DNA from: Mesobacillus campisalis
Lineage (GTDB): Bacteria > Bacillota > Bacilli > Bacillales > Cytobacillaceae
DNA: 64,000 bases
NCBI RefSeq assembly: GCF_000986785.1
Contig: NZ_LAYY01000010.1
Coordinates: forward strand, 62,001 to 126,000
Reading direction: 5' to 3'
Below are positions 1-9,322 of the stretch, piece after piece. Every line of letters starts with the position of its first letter. The stretch's first letter is position 1. The position numbers and the translations under genes are program-made. The notes beneath the pieces were generated by a model. That model saw only the letters and a program-made list of their open reading frames with translations. It ran no database searches and was not told the DNA's origin.

Positions 1-1963
1 AAGGATTTACGGCCAGTGCCTGTTCGGTACGGGCTACGTTGATGCGGTGGCCGGTTTCCTCCTCCATCCACATCAAGCCTCCGCCGGCGCCGCAGCACAT
101 TGCGTTGTCGCGGTTGCGCTCGATTTCCTTCAGCTTGACGCCCGGAATCGCCTTGATGATGTCACGAGGCGCATCATACACCTCGTTGTAGCGGCCAAGG
201 TAGCAGGAATCATGGAAAGCAATCGTTTCATCAAGCGCATGCTTTGGAACCAGTCGCCCTTCCTTCACCAGCTGCGCCAGCAATTCGGTGTGATGGTATA
301 CTTCCGCTTCCAGGCCGAAGTCTGGATACTCGTTTTTAAAGATATTGTAAGCGTGAGGGTCGATCGTGACGATCTTCTTCACTTCGTTCTTTTCAAACTC
401 TTCAATGTTCTTTGTCGCCAGCTCCTGGAACAGGAACTCGTTGCCTAGACGCCTTGGCGTATCGCCGGAGTTCTTTTCCTTGTTGCCCAGGATCGCAAAT
501 TTGACACCTGCTTCATTTAAAAGCTTCGCAAAGCTGAGGGCAATTTTCTGGCTGCGGTTGTCGAAGGAGCCCATGGCGCCAACCCAGAACAGGTATTCAA
601 ACTCTTCGCCGGACTTCTTCACTTCTTTTACCGTCGGCACGACGACATCGTCGCGCAGCTCGCGCCAGTTTTCCTTCTCCTTGCGGTTAAGGCCCCAAGG
701 GTTGCCCTGGCGTTCGATATTGGTCATCGCGCGCTGTGCATCGGCATCCATCTTCCCTTCCGTCAGGACAAGGTAGCGGCGCAGGTCAATGATTTTATCC
801 ACGTGCTCGTTCATGACCGGGCACTGGTCCTCACAGTTGCGGCAGGTTGTACAGGCCCAGATTTCTTCTTCGGTGATCACATCGCCGATCATGCTTGGGT
901 TGTAGGCAAGCCCCGCTGCTGCTTCCTCGGCGCCCGCTCCGGATGCGGATAGCGCAATCTGGTTTCCTTTTGTATTCGCAAAGGCGAACGTCGGCACCCA
1001 TGGCTGCTTGGAAGTGACCGCTGCACCATGGAAGGTGAGATGGTCACGTAATTTGACGATAAGGTCCATCGGCGAGAGCATCTTCCCTGTGCCGGTTGCC
1101 GGACACATATTCGTACAGCGTCCGCACTCCACGCAAGCGTAGAAGTCGATCATCTGCTCCTGGCTGAAATCGGTAATCTTCCCTGCCCCAAACGTTTCCT
1201 GTGTTTCATCCTCAAAGTCGATCTTCGTGATTTTCCCCGGGGAGTCCACGCGGGACAGATACACATTGGCCGGGCCGGCGATCAGGTGGGCGTGCTTCGA
1301 CTGCGGCACATACACAAGGAATGCCAGCAGGAACAGCAGGTGAATCCACCAGGCGATATAGAAAATGACAATTGCGCCTGTTTCCGGCAGCCAGGAGAAA
1401 GCGCCGGCAATAACGGAAGCAACCGGCTCTGTCCAGGTGCCTGCATGTCCATGCCAGATCATGCTCATTCCGTTTCCAACAAGGACGGAAAGCATCAGGC
1501 CGCCGATGAACAACAGGACAAGTCCGTTTTTAAATCCACGCTTCAGGCGGACAAGTTTTTCCACATAACGGCGGTGAAAAGCCCAGACGACGGCAACAAG
1601 AATGATCAGGGTGACAATTTCCTGGAAGAACGTGAACCCAGGATATAAAGGGCCAAGCGGCAAATGCGACCCCGGCTTGATTCCCTTCCAAATAAAATCA
1701 ATCGCTCCAAACTGGACAAGAATGAATCCATAGAAAAACATGACGTGAATAATACCGCTTTTCTTGTCCTTCAGCAGTTTCTTCTGGCCAAACACCTGAA
1801 CCTTGACCCTCTCAAGGCGCTCCTTCACTGCGTAGTCAAACTCGGACTTCTTTCCAAGCCTGACGAACTCTATCCTTGTTTTGACCACATACACGAACAG
1901 GCTGACAGCGTAAGCGGTTACAAGAAGGAACGCAATGAGGTTAATCCACAACAAACCGTTCAT
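1..1963 (-). CDS. fadF: FadF-like iron-sulfur reductase (partial, C-terminus cut by window edge)
   Basis: The minus-strand frame is open from ATG at 1963 to the left edge (about 654 codons). B. subtilis FadF/YwjF is about 705 aa, so only the C-terminal end is missing. The N-terminal third is hydrophobic (NarI/HdrE-like membrane part). It is followed by two ferredoxin-type clusters, CVECGRCTNMCP near residue 276 and CTTCRNCEDQCP near 370, and a cysteine-rich CCGAGGG motif near 622 typical of heterodisulfide-reductase subunit B. The start is backed by AAAGGGG upstream. The family is thought to take electrons from acyl-CoA dehydrogenation to the membrane. A FadR-type operator in its promoter and the B. 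subtilis neighbour order (fadF, clsB, uvsE) agree with a fatty-acid beta-oxidation role. Confidence 0.88.
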   Translation of the reverse strand, partial: MNGLLWINLIAFLLVTAYAVSLFVYVVKTRIEFVRLGKKSEFDYAVKERLERVKVQVFGQKKLLKDKKSGIIHVMFFYGFILVQFGAIDFIWKGIKPGSHLPLGPLYPGFTFFQEIVTLIILVAVVWAFHRRYVEKLVRLKRGFKNGLVLLFIGGLMLSVLVGNGMSMIWHGHAGTWTEPVASVIAGAFSWLPETGAIVIFYIAWWIHLLFLLAFLVYVPQSKHAHLIAGPANVYLSRVDSPGKITKIDFEDETQETFGAGKITDFSQEQMIDFYACVECGRCTNMCPATGTGKMLSPMDLIVKLRDHLTFHGAAVTSKQPWVPTFAFANTKGNQIALSASGAGAEEAAAGLAYNPSMIGDVITEEEIWACTTCRNCEDQCPVMNEHVDKIIDLRRYLVLTEGKMDADAQRAMTNIERQGNPWGLNRKEKENWRELRDDVVVPTVKEVKKSGEEFEYLFWVGAMGSFDNRSQKIALSFAKLLNEAGVKFAILGNKEKNSGDTPRRLGNEFLFQELATKNIEEFEKNEVKKIVTIDPHAYNIFKNEYPDFGLEAEVYHHTELLAQLVKEGRLVPKHALDETIAFHDSCYLGRYNEVYDAPRDIIKAIPGVKLKEIERNRDNAMCCGAGGGLMWMEEETGHRINVARTEQALAVNP

Positions 1964-2048
1964 ACCACTTTCCCCTTTCTGCGAAGATCTGAAGTCATTC
2001 GGTGAAAATTTAAAAACAAGCAAATTTTCTGAATATACCTATATTACC

Positions 2049-2076
2049 ATTATATAATGAATGAGCATTCAGTCAA
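2049..2076 (-). promoter_or_regulatory. Promoter of fadF (-35 TTGACT, 16 bp, -10 TATAAT)
   Basis: Read on the minus strand, TTGACT (71-76 of the 2000s) and TATAAT (49-54) are separated by 16 bp, a close match to the SigA consensus, about 85 bp upstream of the fadF start. The FadR-type operator fills the spacer between the two boxes. Confidence 0.7.
2058..2075. promoter_or_regulatory. FadR-type operator
   Basis: The 18-bp sequence TGAATGA-GCAT-TCAGTCA matches the Bacillus FadR consensus (TGAATGA, four bases, TCATTCA) with one mismatch in the second arm. It lies between the -35 and -10 boxes of the fadF promoter, so a bound repressor would block RNA polymerase until long-chain acyl-CoA releases it. 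The operator call rests on the consensus match plus the identity of the downstream gene. Confidence 0.6.
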
Positions 2077-2194
2077 CGATTTTTCACAAAAAATTCCCTT
2101 GTCTTTTCATGAAAGGGAAAATTGGTTAAAAAGTCATATCTCCTTCTGTTTCGGTAACACTAAAGAAAATTTACTTTAAAGGAGCGGGACTGCT

Positions 2195-3394
2195 GTGGAA
2201 CTTGCTTATTGGATAGTAGGCGCAATCGCGGGCTTGATTCTGCTGCTGGCGCTTGATTTCAAGATCGGGAGAAAGCTTCACCTTGACCAGGTCAATAAAA
2301 AATACTTCCCAATTCGAAACAGCAACCTCGACATTTTTACCCATGGGCCTGAACTGTTCGCAGACTACTTTGATGAACTCCGGCAGGCAAAACACCACAT
2401 ACACATTCTTTTCTATATCGTCAAAAACGACACCTTCAGCAAGGAGTTCCTGTCCATCCTGCAGACAAAAGCAAAGGAAGGCGTCGAAGTACGGCTGATG
2501 GTCGACTGGGTCGGGGCCACCCTTTCCCGCAAAGCCATCAGGCAGCTCAGGGAAAGCGGCGCAGAGTTTGCTTTCAGCCGCAAACCCAGCCTGCCCTTCC
2601 TCTTTTATTCATCCCAGGTGCGCAATCACCGCAAAATCACCATTATCGACGGAAAGACCGGCTACACCGGCGGCTTCAATGTTGGCAAGGAGTACATCGA
2701 CCTCCAAAAAAAGCTTTCGCCATGGCGGGATTACCATCTTAAAGTAACGGGAGAAGGAGTCCAGGATCTGCAGACAGAATTTCTTTTGGACTGGAAAATG
2801 GCCTCCCGCATCAACCTGCTGCAAAACAAAATCTATTTTCCTGACCTGGAAAAAGGCCGCATACGCCAGCAGTTTGTCCCATCCGAAGGGCAGATGCTCG
2901 AGGACATTTTATTCAACCTGATTCAAAAAGCGGAAAAGTCCATATTTATCGGAACGCCCTATTTCATCCCAAGCCGCCGGATTTTCAATGAGCTGCTAAG
3001 ATGTATGGAGAAGGGCGTAAAGCTTAAGCTCCTGGTACCCTTCAAGGCCGACCATATTTTAGTAAAAGAAGCTTCGTATCCTTATTTACGGGTAATGGTA
3101 AAGCATGGAGCTGAAATCCATCAGTACCAAAAAGGGTTTTACCACGCCAAGGTGATGGTGATTGACGATAAGATTTGCGATATCGGCACGGCGAATTTTG
3201 ACCAGCGCAGCATGTTCCTGAACCTTGAGTTAAACTGCCTGATCTATGACCAGGCCTTCATTTCGAAGGTCAACAGCATTTTGCGCCAGGACCTTCTCGA
3301 TTCGGAATCGATCAACCAGCACGAACTCAACGGCTTCAACCCTTTCCGAAGCATGAAGGAGCGTGCGGCGCGCACCGTCGCATACTTTTTATAA
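2195..3394 (+). CDS. clsB: Cardiolipin synthase / phospholipase D family protein (YwjE/ClsB)
   Basis: This 399-aa protein has one N-terminal membrane helix (residues 3-20). It has two PLD-type HKD motifs, HRKITIIDG near residue 144 and HAKVMVIDD near residue 316, each followed by a Gly/Asn-rich segment. This is the layout of cardiolipin synthases, which join two phosphatidylglycerol molecules at the membrane. The start codon is GTG with AAAGGAG ten bases upstream. It is transcribed away from fadF and is followed 15 bp later by uvsE, as in B. subtilis (ywjE-ywjD), so the two probably share a transcript. Confidence 0.88.
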   Translation: MELAYWIVGAIAGLILLLALDFKIGRKLHLDQVNKKYFPIRNSNLDIFTHGPELFADYFDELRQAKHHIHILFYIVKNDTFSKEFLSILQTKAKEGVEVRLMVDWVGATLSRKAIRQLRESGAEFAFSRKPSLPFLFYSSQVRNHRKITIIDGKTGYTGGFNVGKEYIDLQKKLSPWRDYHLKVTGEGVQDLQTEFLLDWKMASRINLLQNKIYFPDLEKGRIRQQFVPSEGQMLEDILFNLIQKAEKSIFIGTPYFIPSRRIFNELLRCMEKGVKLKLLVPFKADHILVKEASYPYLRVMVKHGAEIHQYQKGFYHAKVMVIDDKICDIGTANFDQRSMFLNLELNCLIYDQAFISKVNSILRQDLLDSESINQHELNGFNPFRSMKERAARTVAYFL

Positions 3395-3412
3395 AAATAA
3401 AGAGGTTTTATG

Positions 3413-4369
3413 ATGATTATACGGTTCGGTTATGTATCAACAGCAATTTCCCTTTGGGAAGCATCTCCTTCCCGAACAATGACCTTCGCCCGCTACGGCC
3501 AGATGCCGAAGGAAGAGCGTCTCGACAAGCTGCACAGGATCACGCGCTCCAACCTCGATAGCACAAAGAGAATGATTTATTACAACCTGGCGTACGGCCT
3601 GCCGCTTTACCGGTTTTCAAGCTCAATCGCCCCGCTGGCCACCCACCCCGAGGTCAAATGGGATTTTGTGAACCCGTTTTTGGAACAGTGGCGGGAAATT
3701 GGGACACTGGTCAGGGAAAATGGGCTCAGGACGAGCTTCCATCCCAACCAATATACCCTGTTTACGTCCCCCCGGCCCGAGGTGACAGACAATGCCGTGA
3801 TCGACATGGAATACCATTACAGCATGCTTCAAGCAATGGGCCTTGAAAACGACGGCGTCCTTAACATCCATATCGGCGGGGCTTATGGCAACAAGGAGGA
3901 AACCATCCTCCGGTTTCATGAGAACCTGAAGAAGCTTCCCTTGCACATCAAAGAGCGGATGACGCTTGAAAACGATGATAAAACCTATCATGGCGACGAG
4001 ACCCTCGCGGCATGCCAAAAAGAAAATGTGCCGCTGATGTTCGATTATCACCACCATATGGCCAATCCTGGCTCAATGGAGCTTGAGGACCTCCTGACCG
4101 CCGGCTTCGCCACATGGGAAAGGATTGGACTCAGGCCCAAAATCCACATCTCATCCCCAAAGACGGAGAAGGCCTACCGCTCGCATGCCGATTATGTCGA
4201 CCCCGAGTTCCTGCAGCCCCTGCTCCCGGTGCTGCGCCGGATCGGTGCCGATGTCGATTTTATGATCGAAGCAAAGCGCAAAGACCAGGCCTGTCTGCAA
4301 CTGATCGAGGATTTGGCAAAGATCCGCGGCGTCAAGCGGATTGGCGGAGGGGTTTTGGAGTGGAAATAA
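3413..4369 (+). CDS. uvsE: UV damage endonuclease UvsE (UVDE)
   Basis: This protein of about 318 aa matches UvsE/YwjD in length and sequence features: a TIM-barrel fold with metal-binding His/Glu segments such as [35 protein letters not shown] and [11 protein letters not shown]. It nicks DNA 5' to UV photoproducts and starts alternative excision repair; in B. subtilis it is linked to spore UV resistance. Two ATG codons are adjacent; the second (3413) has the better spacing to AGAGG. A hairpin terminator follows at 4374. Confidence 0.93.
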   Translation: MIIRFGYVSTAISLWEASPSRTMTFARYGQMPKEERLDKLHRITRSNLDSTKRMIYYNLAYGLPLYRFSSSIAPLATHPEVKWDFVNPFLEQWREIGTLVRENGLRTSFHPNQYTLFTSPRPEVTDNAVIDMEYHYSMLQAMGLENDGVLNIHIGGAYGNKEETILRFHENLKKLPLHIKERMTLENDDKTYHGDETLAACQKENVPLMFDYHHHMANPGSMELEDLLTAGFATWERIGLRPKIHISSPKTEKAYRSHADYVDPEFLQPLLPVLRRIGADVDFMIEAKRKDQACLQLIEDLAKIRGVKRIGGGVLEWK

Positions 4370-4373
4370 GAAG

Positions 4374-4400
4374 CCCTGCATCGCATAATGCAGGGTTTTC
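4374..4400 (+). terminator. Rho-independent terminator after uvsE
   Basis: CCCTGCAT and ATGCAGGG form an 8-bp stem followed by TTTT, a few bases after the uvsE stop. Confidence 0.75.
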
Positions 4401-4450
4401 TGTATCCTAGTGTCTAAAAAGGCTGTTTTTATAGGCGGGCGGGTATTTTT

Positions 4451-4510
4451 TATTCCCTGTACGGGGAATAAACCACCAAAAAAAAGACCTTCCCAAACTT
4501 GGGAAGGCCT
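4451..4510 (-). terminator. argS terminator with a second inverted repeat beside it
   Basis: On the minus strand CCTTCCCAA/TTGGGAAGG (4488-4507) is followed by a T-run, giving a terminator right after argS. A separate inverted repeat, TATTCCC/GGGGAATA (about 4451-4470), lies just beyond it between the converging uvsE and argS transcripts; its role is unknown. Confidence 0.75.
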
Positions 4511-4520
4511 CTAGCCTGTT

Positions 4521-6191
4521 TTACATTTTCTCCGGAGCTGAAACTCCAATCAAGCTCAAAGCATTTTTCAAGGTGATTTGAACAGACTGCACCAGTCCAA
4601 GACGGGCGGCTGTGCGCTCCTTCTGCTCAACATCCAGCACTTTTTCCGCATTGTAGAAGCTGTGGAACGCGGAGGCCAATTCAAAGATATAATTGGTCAC
4701 GCGATGAGGCACACGCTTCACGGCCGCTTCGGCCACCGCCTGCGGGAACTCGCCAAGCTTCTTCAGCAAATCAACCTCTTTTTCAGCGCCAACCAGGCTG
4801 AAATCAGCCTTTTCATCAACGGTAAAGCCCTGCTCTTCGGCTGCACGCAGGATGCTGCAAATACGGGCATGAGCGTACTGCGCATAGTAAACCGGGTTAT
4901 CATTGGACTGGGACACCGCCAGGTCCAAATCAAAGTCCATATGCGTATCCGCGCTGCGCATTGCGAAGAAATAACGTGTCGCATCAAGGCCGACTTCTTC
5001 GATCAGGTCGCGCATCGTCACCGCTTTTCCGGTCCGCTTGCTCATTTTCATCTTTTCACCATTTTTATAAAGGTGGACCAGCTGAATGATTTCGACCTCA
5101 AGCGCATCGCCTTCATAGCCAAGCGCCTGTATCGCTGCACGCATCCGCGGAATATAGCCATGGTGGTCGGCACCCCAGATGTTGATCAGCTTTTCAAAGC
5201 CGCGCTCAAGCTTGTCCTTGTGGTAGGCAATATCCGGAAGCAAGTAGGTGTAGGAGCCGTCCTGCTTAATGAGAACGCGGTCCTTGTCATCGCCGAACGT
5301 GGTCGAACGGAACCAGGTTGCACCGTCTTCTTCATAGATATGGCCTTTTTCACGCAAAGCGGCCAATGCCGTATCAATCTTGCCGTTCTGGTACAGAGAC
5401 GTTTCCGAATACCAGACATCAAAGCTCACACGGAAGTTTTCAAGATCCCGCTTCAGCTTCTCCATTTCGTATTTCAAGCCGTAGTCGCGGAACGTCTCGA
5501 AACGCTGCTCGTCCGGCATGTTGACGAATTTATCGCCATGCTCTTCGGCCAGCTTTTTCCCAATGCCGACAATATCGGCGCCATGGTAGCCGTCCGCAGG
5601 CATTTCCCTGTCTTGGCCAAGCGCCTGGAAGTAGCGGGCCTCAACAGACAAAGCAAGGTTGTTGATCTGATTGCCGGCATCATTGATGTAGTATTCGCGC
5701 GATACATCATAGCCAGCTTTCGCGAGCACATTGCAAAGGGAATCCCCTACTGCCGCGCCGCGAGCATGGCCAAGATGCAGGTCTCCGGTCGGGTTCGCGG
5801 AAACAAACTCCACCTGGATTTTCTCGCCGGCCCCGACATTGGTCTCCCCGTACTTGGACCCAGCTCCCAGAATCGTTGGAATCAGGTCGGTCAGATAGCT
5901 GTTGTTCATATAAAAATTGATGAAGCCTGGTCCGGCGATCTCAATTTTTTCAATCGATGCCTTGCTTTTATCAAAGCTCTCAACCAGCTCTTCGGCAATC
6001 TTGCGCGGCGGCTTTTTCGCAACGCGCGCCAGCTGCATCGCCATATTGGTCGAATAGTCGCCGTGCGCCTTTTCCTTTGGCAGCTCGAGCACAACGGACG
6101 GGATCTGCTCTCCCTGTGCAAGACCCGCTTTCAAAACGGCTTGTTTGATTTCTTCCTTGAGCTTGTTCTGGACTTGCTCGACTATGTTCAT
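4521..6191 (-). CDS. argS: Arginyl-tRNA synthetase
   Basis: This 556-aa class I aminoacyl-tRNA synthetase has the N-terminal Arg-tRNA additional domain (1-95), the HIGH-type motif HLGHARGA (about 137-144), the KMSK-type motif KMSKRTGK (about 360) and a C-terminal DALR anticodon-binding domain. It charges tRNA-Arg in the cytoplasm. Its ATG overlaps the TGA of ywiB (ATGA), so the two genes are translationally coupled, as in B. subtilis. Confidence 0.97.
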   Translation of the reverse strand: MNIVEQVQNKLKEEIKQAVLKAGLAQGEQIPSVVLELPKEKAHGDYSTNMAMQLARVAKKPPRKIAEELVESFDKSKASIEKIEIAGPGFINFYMNNSYLTDLIPTILGAGSKYGETNVGAGEKIQVEFVSANPTGDLHLGHARGAAVGDSLCNVLAKAGYDVSREYYINDAGNQINNLALSVEARYFQALGQDREMPADGYHGADIVGIGKKLAEEHGDKFVNMPDEQRFETFRDYGLKYEMEKLKRDLENFRVSFDVWYSETSLYQNGKIDTALAALREKGHIYEEDGATWFRSTTFGDDKDRVLIKQDGSYTYLLPDIAYHKDKLERGFEKLINIWGADHHGYIPRMRAAIQALGYEGDALEVEIIQLVHLYKNGEKMKMSKRTGKAVTMRDLIEEVGLDATRYFFAMRSADTHMDFDLDLAVSQSNDNPVYYAQYAHARICSILRAAEEQGFTVDEKADFSLVGAEKEVDLLKKLGEFPQAVAEAAVKRVPHRVTNYIFELASAFHSFYNAEKVLDVEQKERTAARLGLVQSVQITLKNALSLIGVSAPEKM

Positions 6192-6631
6192 TTCCGCTCC
6201 TCCTTGTAATCGATGTTCATCTGGTATGTACCTGCAGGCGAACCCTGGATGATGAATTCATATAAAATTTCAATATTGCCTTCTGCGCTTTCTTCTTTAA
6301 AATCGATATCCATCCGCCTCGTATCGGCCTCTGTCTGAAGCAGGCCGTAAGGAGACTGGTAGTTCCCCGGCGTTCTTTTATCCAGCAGAAAATGCAGCCG
6401 CATGGAAACCACACCCGAACGAAGAATCAGCACTTCCCGGTCCTTGATCTTCACAGTCGTGTGAACCGTGCCTTCCTCCATCATCTCATCGTATTGCAGA
6501 TACGAACTGCTGCCCTTTTTATAATATCGGCCAAAAGTGGTCAGTTCAAAAGTCTCCTTTTGCTTTCCGTCATCAATGGCCGTTGTCACCTTCACTTTCA
6601 CAGGACTCTGGTCCGCGGGCCTCGTCGCCAC
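6188..6631 (-). CDS. ywiB: YwiB, DUF1934 beta-barrel protein
   Basis: This 147-aa protein is the DUF1934 (YwiB) lipocalin-like family member that always precedes argS in Bacillus. It has alternating short beta-strands and no signal peptide. The start appears to be GTG at 6631 with AAAAGGAT eight bases upstream. Its function is not known; only the conserved pairing with argS is informative. Confidence 0.85.
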   Translation of the reverse strand: MATRPADQSPVKVKVTTAIDDGKQKETFELTTFGRYYKKGSSSYLQYDEMMEEGTVHTTVKIKDREVLILRSGVVSMRLHFLLDKRTPGNYQSPYGLLQTEADTRRMDIDFKEESAEGNIEILYEFIIQGSPAGTYQMNIDYKEERK

Positions 6632-7105
6632 GTCAACACATCCTTTTAGACATTGCTTATTTTCTTATTATAAACCAATAGTATAAATATTCGCTGGAAA
6701 AATCTCAAGGGCACGGGTATAAAAAAACGGCCCCAATTAACCTAATAGGCTCTGTTATGATTTATTGTTGCTTTTCGTGTAAGTATGAGAATACATAGAC
6801 GGAGAATTTCCGGCTAATGTAAGAATGAAAGCTTAAGTATCAAATATAAGCGGAGATATTCAGATTAACTGCCCTAACTAAGACAAAAACGAAGCATTGG
6901 GATAATATAAACGGAAAAACTCCTCTTATTTTTAGGGAAATATGAGTATTTCCCTATTTAAACGGAATCCTTCCGTTTATTTTTCAACCATCATATCAAA
7001 AACATGTTCATTTACTTAGGATTAACAATAAAAAAACTGCGATTTTTAGATAAAAACGCAGTTTTTTCCTTGCCTAATTTATTGTCCTTACCAGTTTAAG
7101 CCCAT
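6632..7105. other. Gene-free spacer with degenerate CGGA words
   Basis: This 474-bp space between speB and ywiB has no plausible gene. It contains four short words of the form (A)NCGGA(A/G) at about 6800, 6851, 6912 and 6963. The last forms the palindrome AAACGGAA/TTCCGTTT followed by a T-rich tract. The speB terminator lies at 7029-7068. The words resemble dispersed A+T-rich repeats seen in many Bacillus spacers. Confidence 0.5.
7029..7068. terminator. Bidirectional-looking terminator after speB
   Basis: AAAAAACTGCG (7031-7041) and CGCAGTTTTTT (7057-7067) form an 11-bp stem with A and T runs on both sides. It sits just downstream of speB on the minus strand. Confidence 0.8.
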
Positions 7106-7978
7106 TTACTTCACAAACCCCAGCATCATTTCCCTGATGAGCTTGCTGGCGGTGTTGGCTGTTTGCTCGGAGTGGTCGTAGATTGGCGCGACTTCGACAA
7201 GGTCGGCGCCAACAACGTTCACTTGTGAGCGGGCAATTTCATGAATGGAGGCAAGCAATTCCTTCGATGTGATGCCGCCTGCATCCACCGTGCCTGTGCC
7301 TGGCGCGTGCGCCGGGTCGAGAACATCGATGTCGATCGTCACATACACCGGGCGGCCGGCCAGCTTCGGCAAGATTTCCTTCAGCGGCTCAAGCACCTCA
7401 AACTTGGAAATATGCATGCCAGCGTTTTTGGCCCACTCAAATTCTTCCTTCATACCAGAGCGAATTCCAAACGAATAGACATTCTCCGGCCCAATCTTCT
7501 CGGCGATCTTGCGGATTGGCGTCGAATGCGAAAGCGGCTCGCCTTCATAATGCTCGCGCAAATCGGTATGGGCGTCCATATGAATGATCGCCAGGTCCTT
7601 GTACTTCGCGGCAACAGCCTTCATGACCGGCCAGGACACAAGATGCTCCCCGCCCATGCCAAGCGGAAACTTGTCTTCCGCCATCAGCTTGCCAACAAAA
7701 TCCTCAATGATATCGAGGCTCTTCTGCGGGTTGCCGAACGGCAGCGGGATATCGCCGGCATCAAAATATTTCACATCGGCCAGCTCACGGTCGAGGTACG
7801 GGCTGTACTCCTCGAGGCCGATAGACACTTCGCGGATGCGCGCCGGGCCGAAACGGGAACCCGGGCGGTAGCTGACGGTCCAGTCCATCGGCATTCCGTA
7901 CAGAACAACCTTGCTTTCATTAAAATCGGAATTCATCCCGATAAACACATTGCCAGAATAAGCTTCATCAAAACGCAT
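7106..7978 (-). CDS. speB: Agmatinase
   Basis: This 290-aa ureohydrolase hydrolyses agmatine to putrescine and urea. The manganese-binding motifs are visible: GGEHLVSW (about 109-116), HMDAHTDLREHY (about 132-143) and DIDVLDPAHAPGTGT (about 217-231). SD GAGGG precedes the ATG. It follows speE by 16 bp in the same direction, so speE-speB form a polyamine operon, as in B. subtilis. Confidence 0.96.
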   Translation of the reverse strand: MRFDEAYSGNVFIGMNSDFNESKVVLYGMPMDWTVSYRPGSRFGPARIREVSIGLEEYSPYLDRELADVKYFDAGDIPLPFGNPQKSLDIIEDFVGKLMAEDKFPLGMGGEHLVSWPVMKAVAAKYKDLAIIHMDAHTDLREHYEGEPLSHSTPIRKIAEKIGPENVYSFGIRSGMKEEFEWAKNAGMHISKFEVLEPLKEILPKLAGRPVYVTIDIDVLDPAHAPGTGTVDAGGITSKELLASIHEIARSQVNVVGADLVEVAPIYDHSEQTANTASKLIREMMLGFVK

Positions 7979-7994
7979 GCTAAACCCTCTTTCC

Positions 7995-8822
7995 TTACTT
8001 CACAAGGTCGCCGACGAATTTAGGCAGAACAAATGCAGCTTTGTGAAGTTCTTTTGTATAATACTTTGTCTCGATGTCGTGGAAACGGTCTTCGCTCACT
8101 TCCAGCGGATCATACTTTTTGCTTCCGATTGTGAACGCCCACATGCCGCTTGGGTAGGTCGGGATGTTCGCGATATAGAGACGTGTAATCGGGAAGATTT
8201 CTTTTACATCCCTTTGGACATCGCGGATCAGGTCAGCCTTGAACCAAGGGTTGTCCGACTGCGCAACAAAGATGCCGTCTTCCTTCAGTGCCTTTGAGAT
8301 GCCCGCGTAAAAGCCTTTCGTGAACAGATTTACCGCAGGGCCAACCGGCTCGGTGGAATCCACCATGATCACATCGTACTCATTTTCACTTTTTGCGATA
8401 TGCATAAAGCCGTCATCCACCTGTACATCCACGCGCGGATCGTCAAGCTTGCCGGCAATTTCCGGTAAAAACTTCTTGGAATACTCGATTACCTTGCCAT
8501 CGATATCGACAAGTGTCGCCTTTTTCACGCTAGGATGCTTCAGCACTTCACGGATGACACCGCCATCGCCGCCGCCGACAACAAGGACGTTCTCAGGATT
8601 TGGATGCGTAAACAATGGAACATGCGCCACCATTTCGTGGTAAACGAATTCATCTTTGACCGAAGTCATGACCATGCCGTCAAGCAGGAGCATATTGCCC
8701 CACTCTTCTGTTTCCACCATATCAAGCTTTTGAAAATCGGTTTGCTCTGTATGTAACGTGCGATTCACCTTCATTGTAATTCCAAAGTTCTCAGTCTGTT
8801 TTTCTGTAAACCAAAGACCCAT
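7995..8822 (-). CDS. speE: Spermidine synthase
   Basis: This 275-aa aminopropyltransferase transfers the aminopropyl group of decarboxylated SAM to putrescine. Family motifs are present: [22 protein letters not shown] (about residues 84-95) for nucleotide binding, and DSTEPVGPA (about 158-166) with the catalytic Asp. It is the first gene of the speE-speB unit. Confidence 0.96.
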   Translation of the reverse strand: MGLWFTEKQTENFGITMKVNRTLHTEQTDFQKLDMVETEEWGNMLLLDGMVMTSVKDEFVYHEMVAHVPLFTHPNPENVLVVGGGDGGVIREVLKHPSVKKATLVDIDGKVIEYSKKFLPEIAGKLDDPRVDVQVDDGFMHIAKSENEYDVIMVDSTEPVGPAVNLFTKGFYAGISKALKEDGIFVAQSDNPWFKADLIRDVQRDVKEIFPITRLYIANIPTYPSGMWAFTIGSKKYDPLEVSEDRFHDIETKYYTKELHKAAFVLPKFVGDLVK

Positions 8823-9054
8823 TTTATTTTCATTCCTTTCGGTTAAAAGTCTCGTTCATAAATACTGCTCTTCCAGTTTATGTTTCCCCATGCTGTCAAT
8901 AAAAAACATTAATTTCTGGAGACAAACACAGAAAAAGTATAGTTGAATCACGCGAAAATGCAAGCAATTTTTAAAAATGTCAATATTAATATTTTCCCAG
9001 CGTTTAAAAGAGGCCAAACTCTTTCATACTGGATAATATTATCTTTTTATCTAT

Positions 9055-9298
9055 GGCTGTGTTAATTTAGGCTGCTGATTTCCGTTCCAGGTGCTTCGCT
9101 TTCCGCGGGCGGCCCGGGGAGCCTCCTCGGTGCATCCGCACCTGCGGGGTCTCCCCTGACCCGTACTCCCGCAGGACTTTGAATGAGCTTCCTTGAATCC
9201 GCCCACGCACGAGAAAATGCGGTAGCATTTTCGAGGAGTCTCGCACCTTCCACTTCAATCAGCAGACTTTGAAAAATATAATGTCTTTTAACACAGCC
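9055..9298. repeat. MITE-like element, copy 1 (244 bp)
   Basis: The element is bounded by GGCTGTGTTAA (9055-9065) and its inverse TTAACACAGCC (9288-9298). It shares long segments with the copies at 34884 and 48913. It lacks their roughly 115-bp central module and has instead an unshared stretch of about 60 bp before AGTCTCGC. No transposase is encoded and no clear target duplication is visible. It lies in the 500-bp space between the divergent speE and pbpG; its right end is 24 bp from the pbpG start codon, so pbpG transcription must start within or across it. Confidence 0.8.
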
Positions 9299-9322
9299 TA
9301 TCCTAAAAGGGGGTTGCAAGCT

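Noticed and set aside
4578-6209. 543-codon open frame on the plus strand
   Set aside because: It is the antisense shadow of argS, shows no protein-like domain pattern, and comes from G+C-biased third positions of the real gene.
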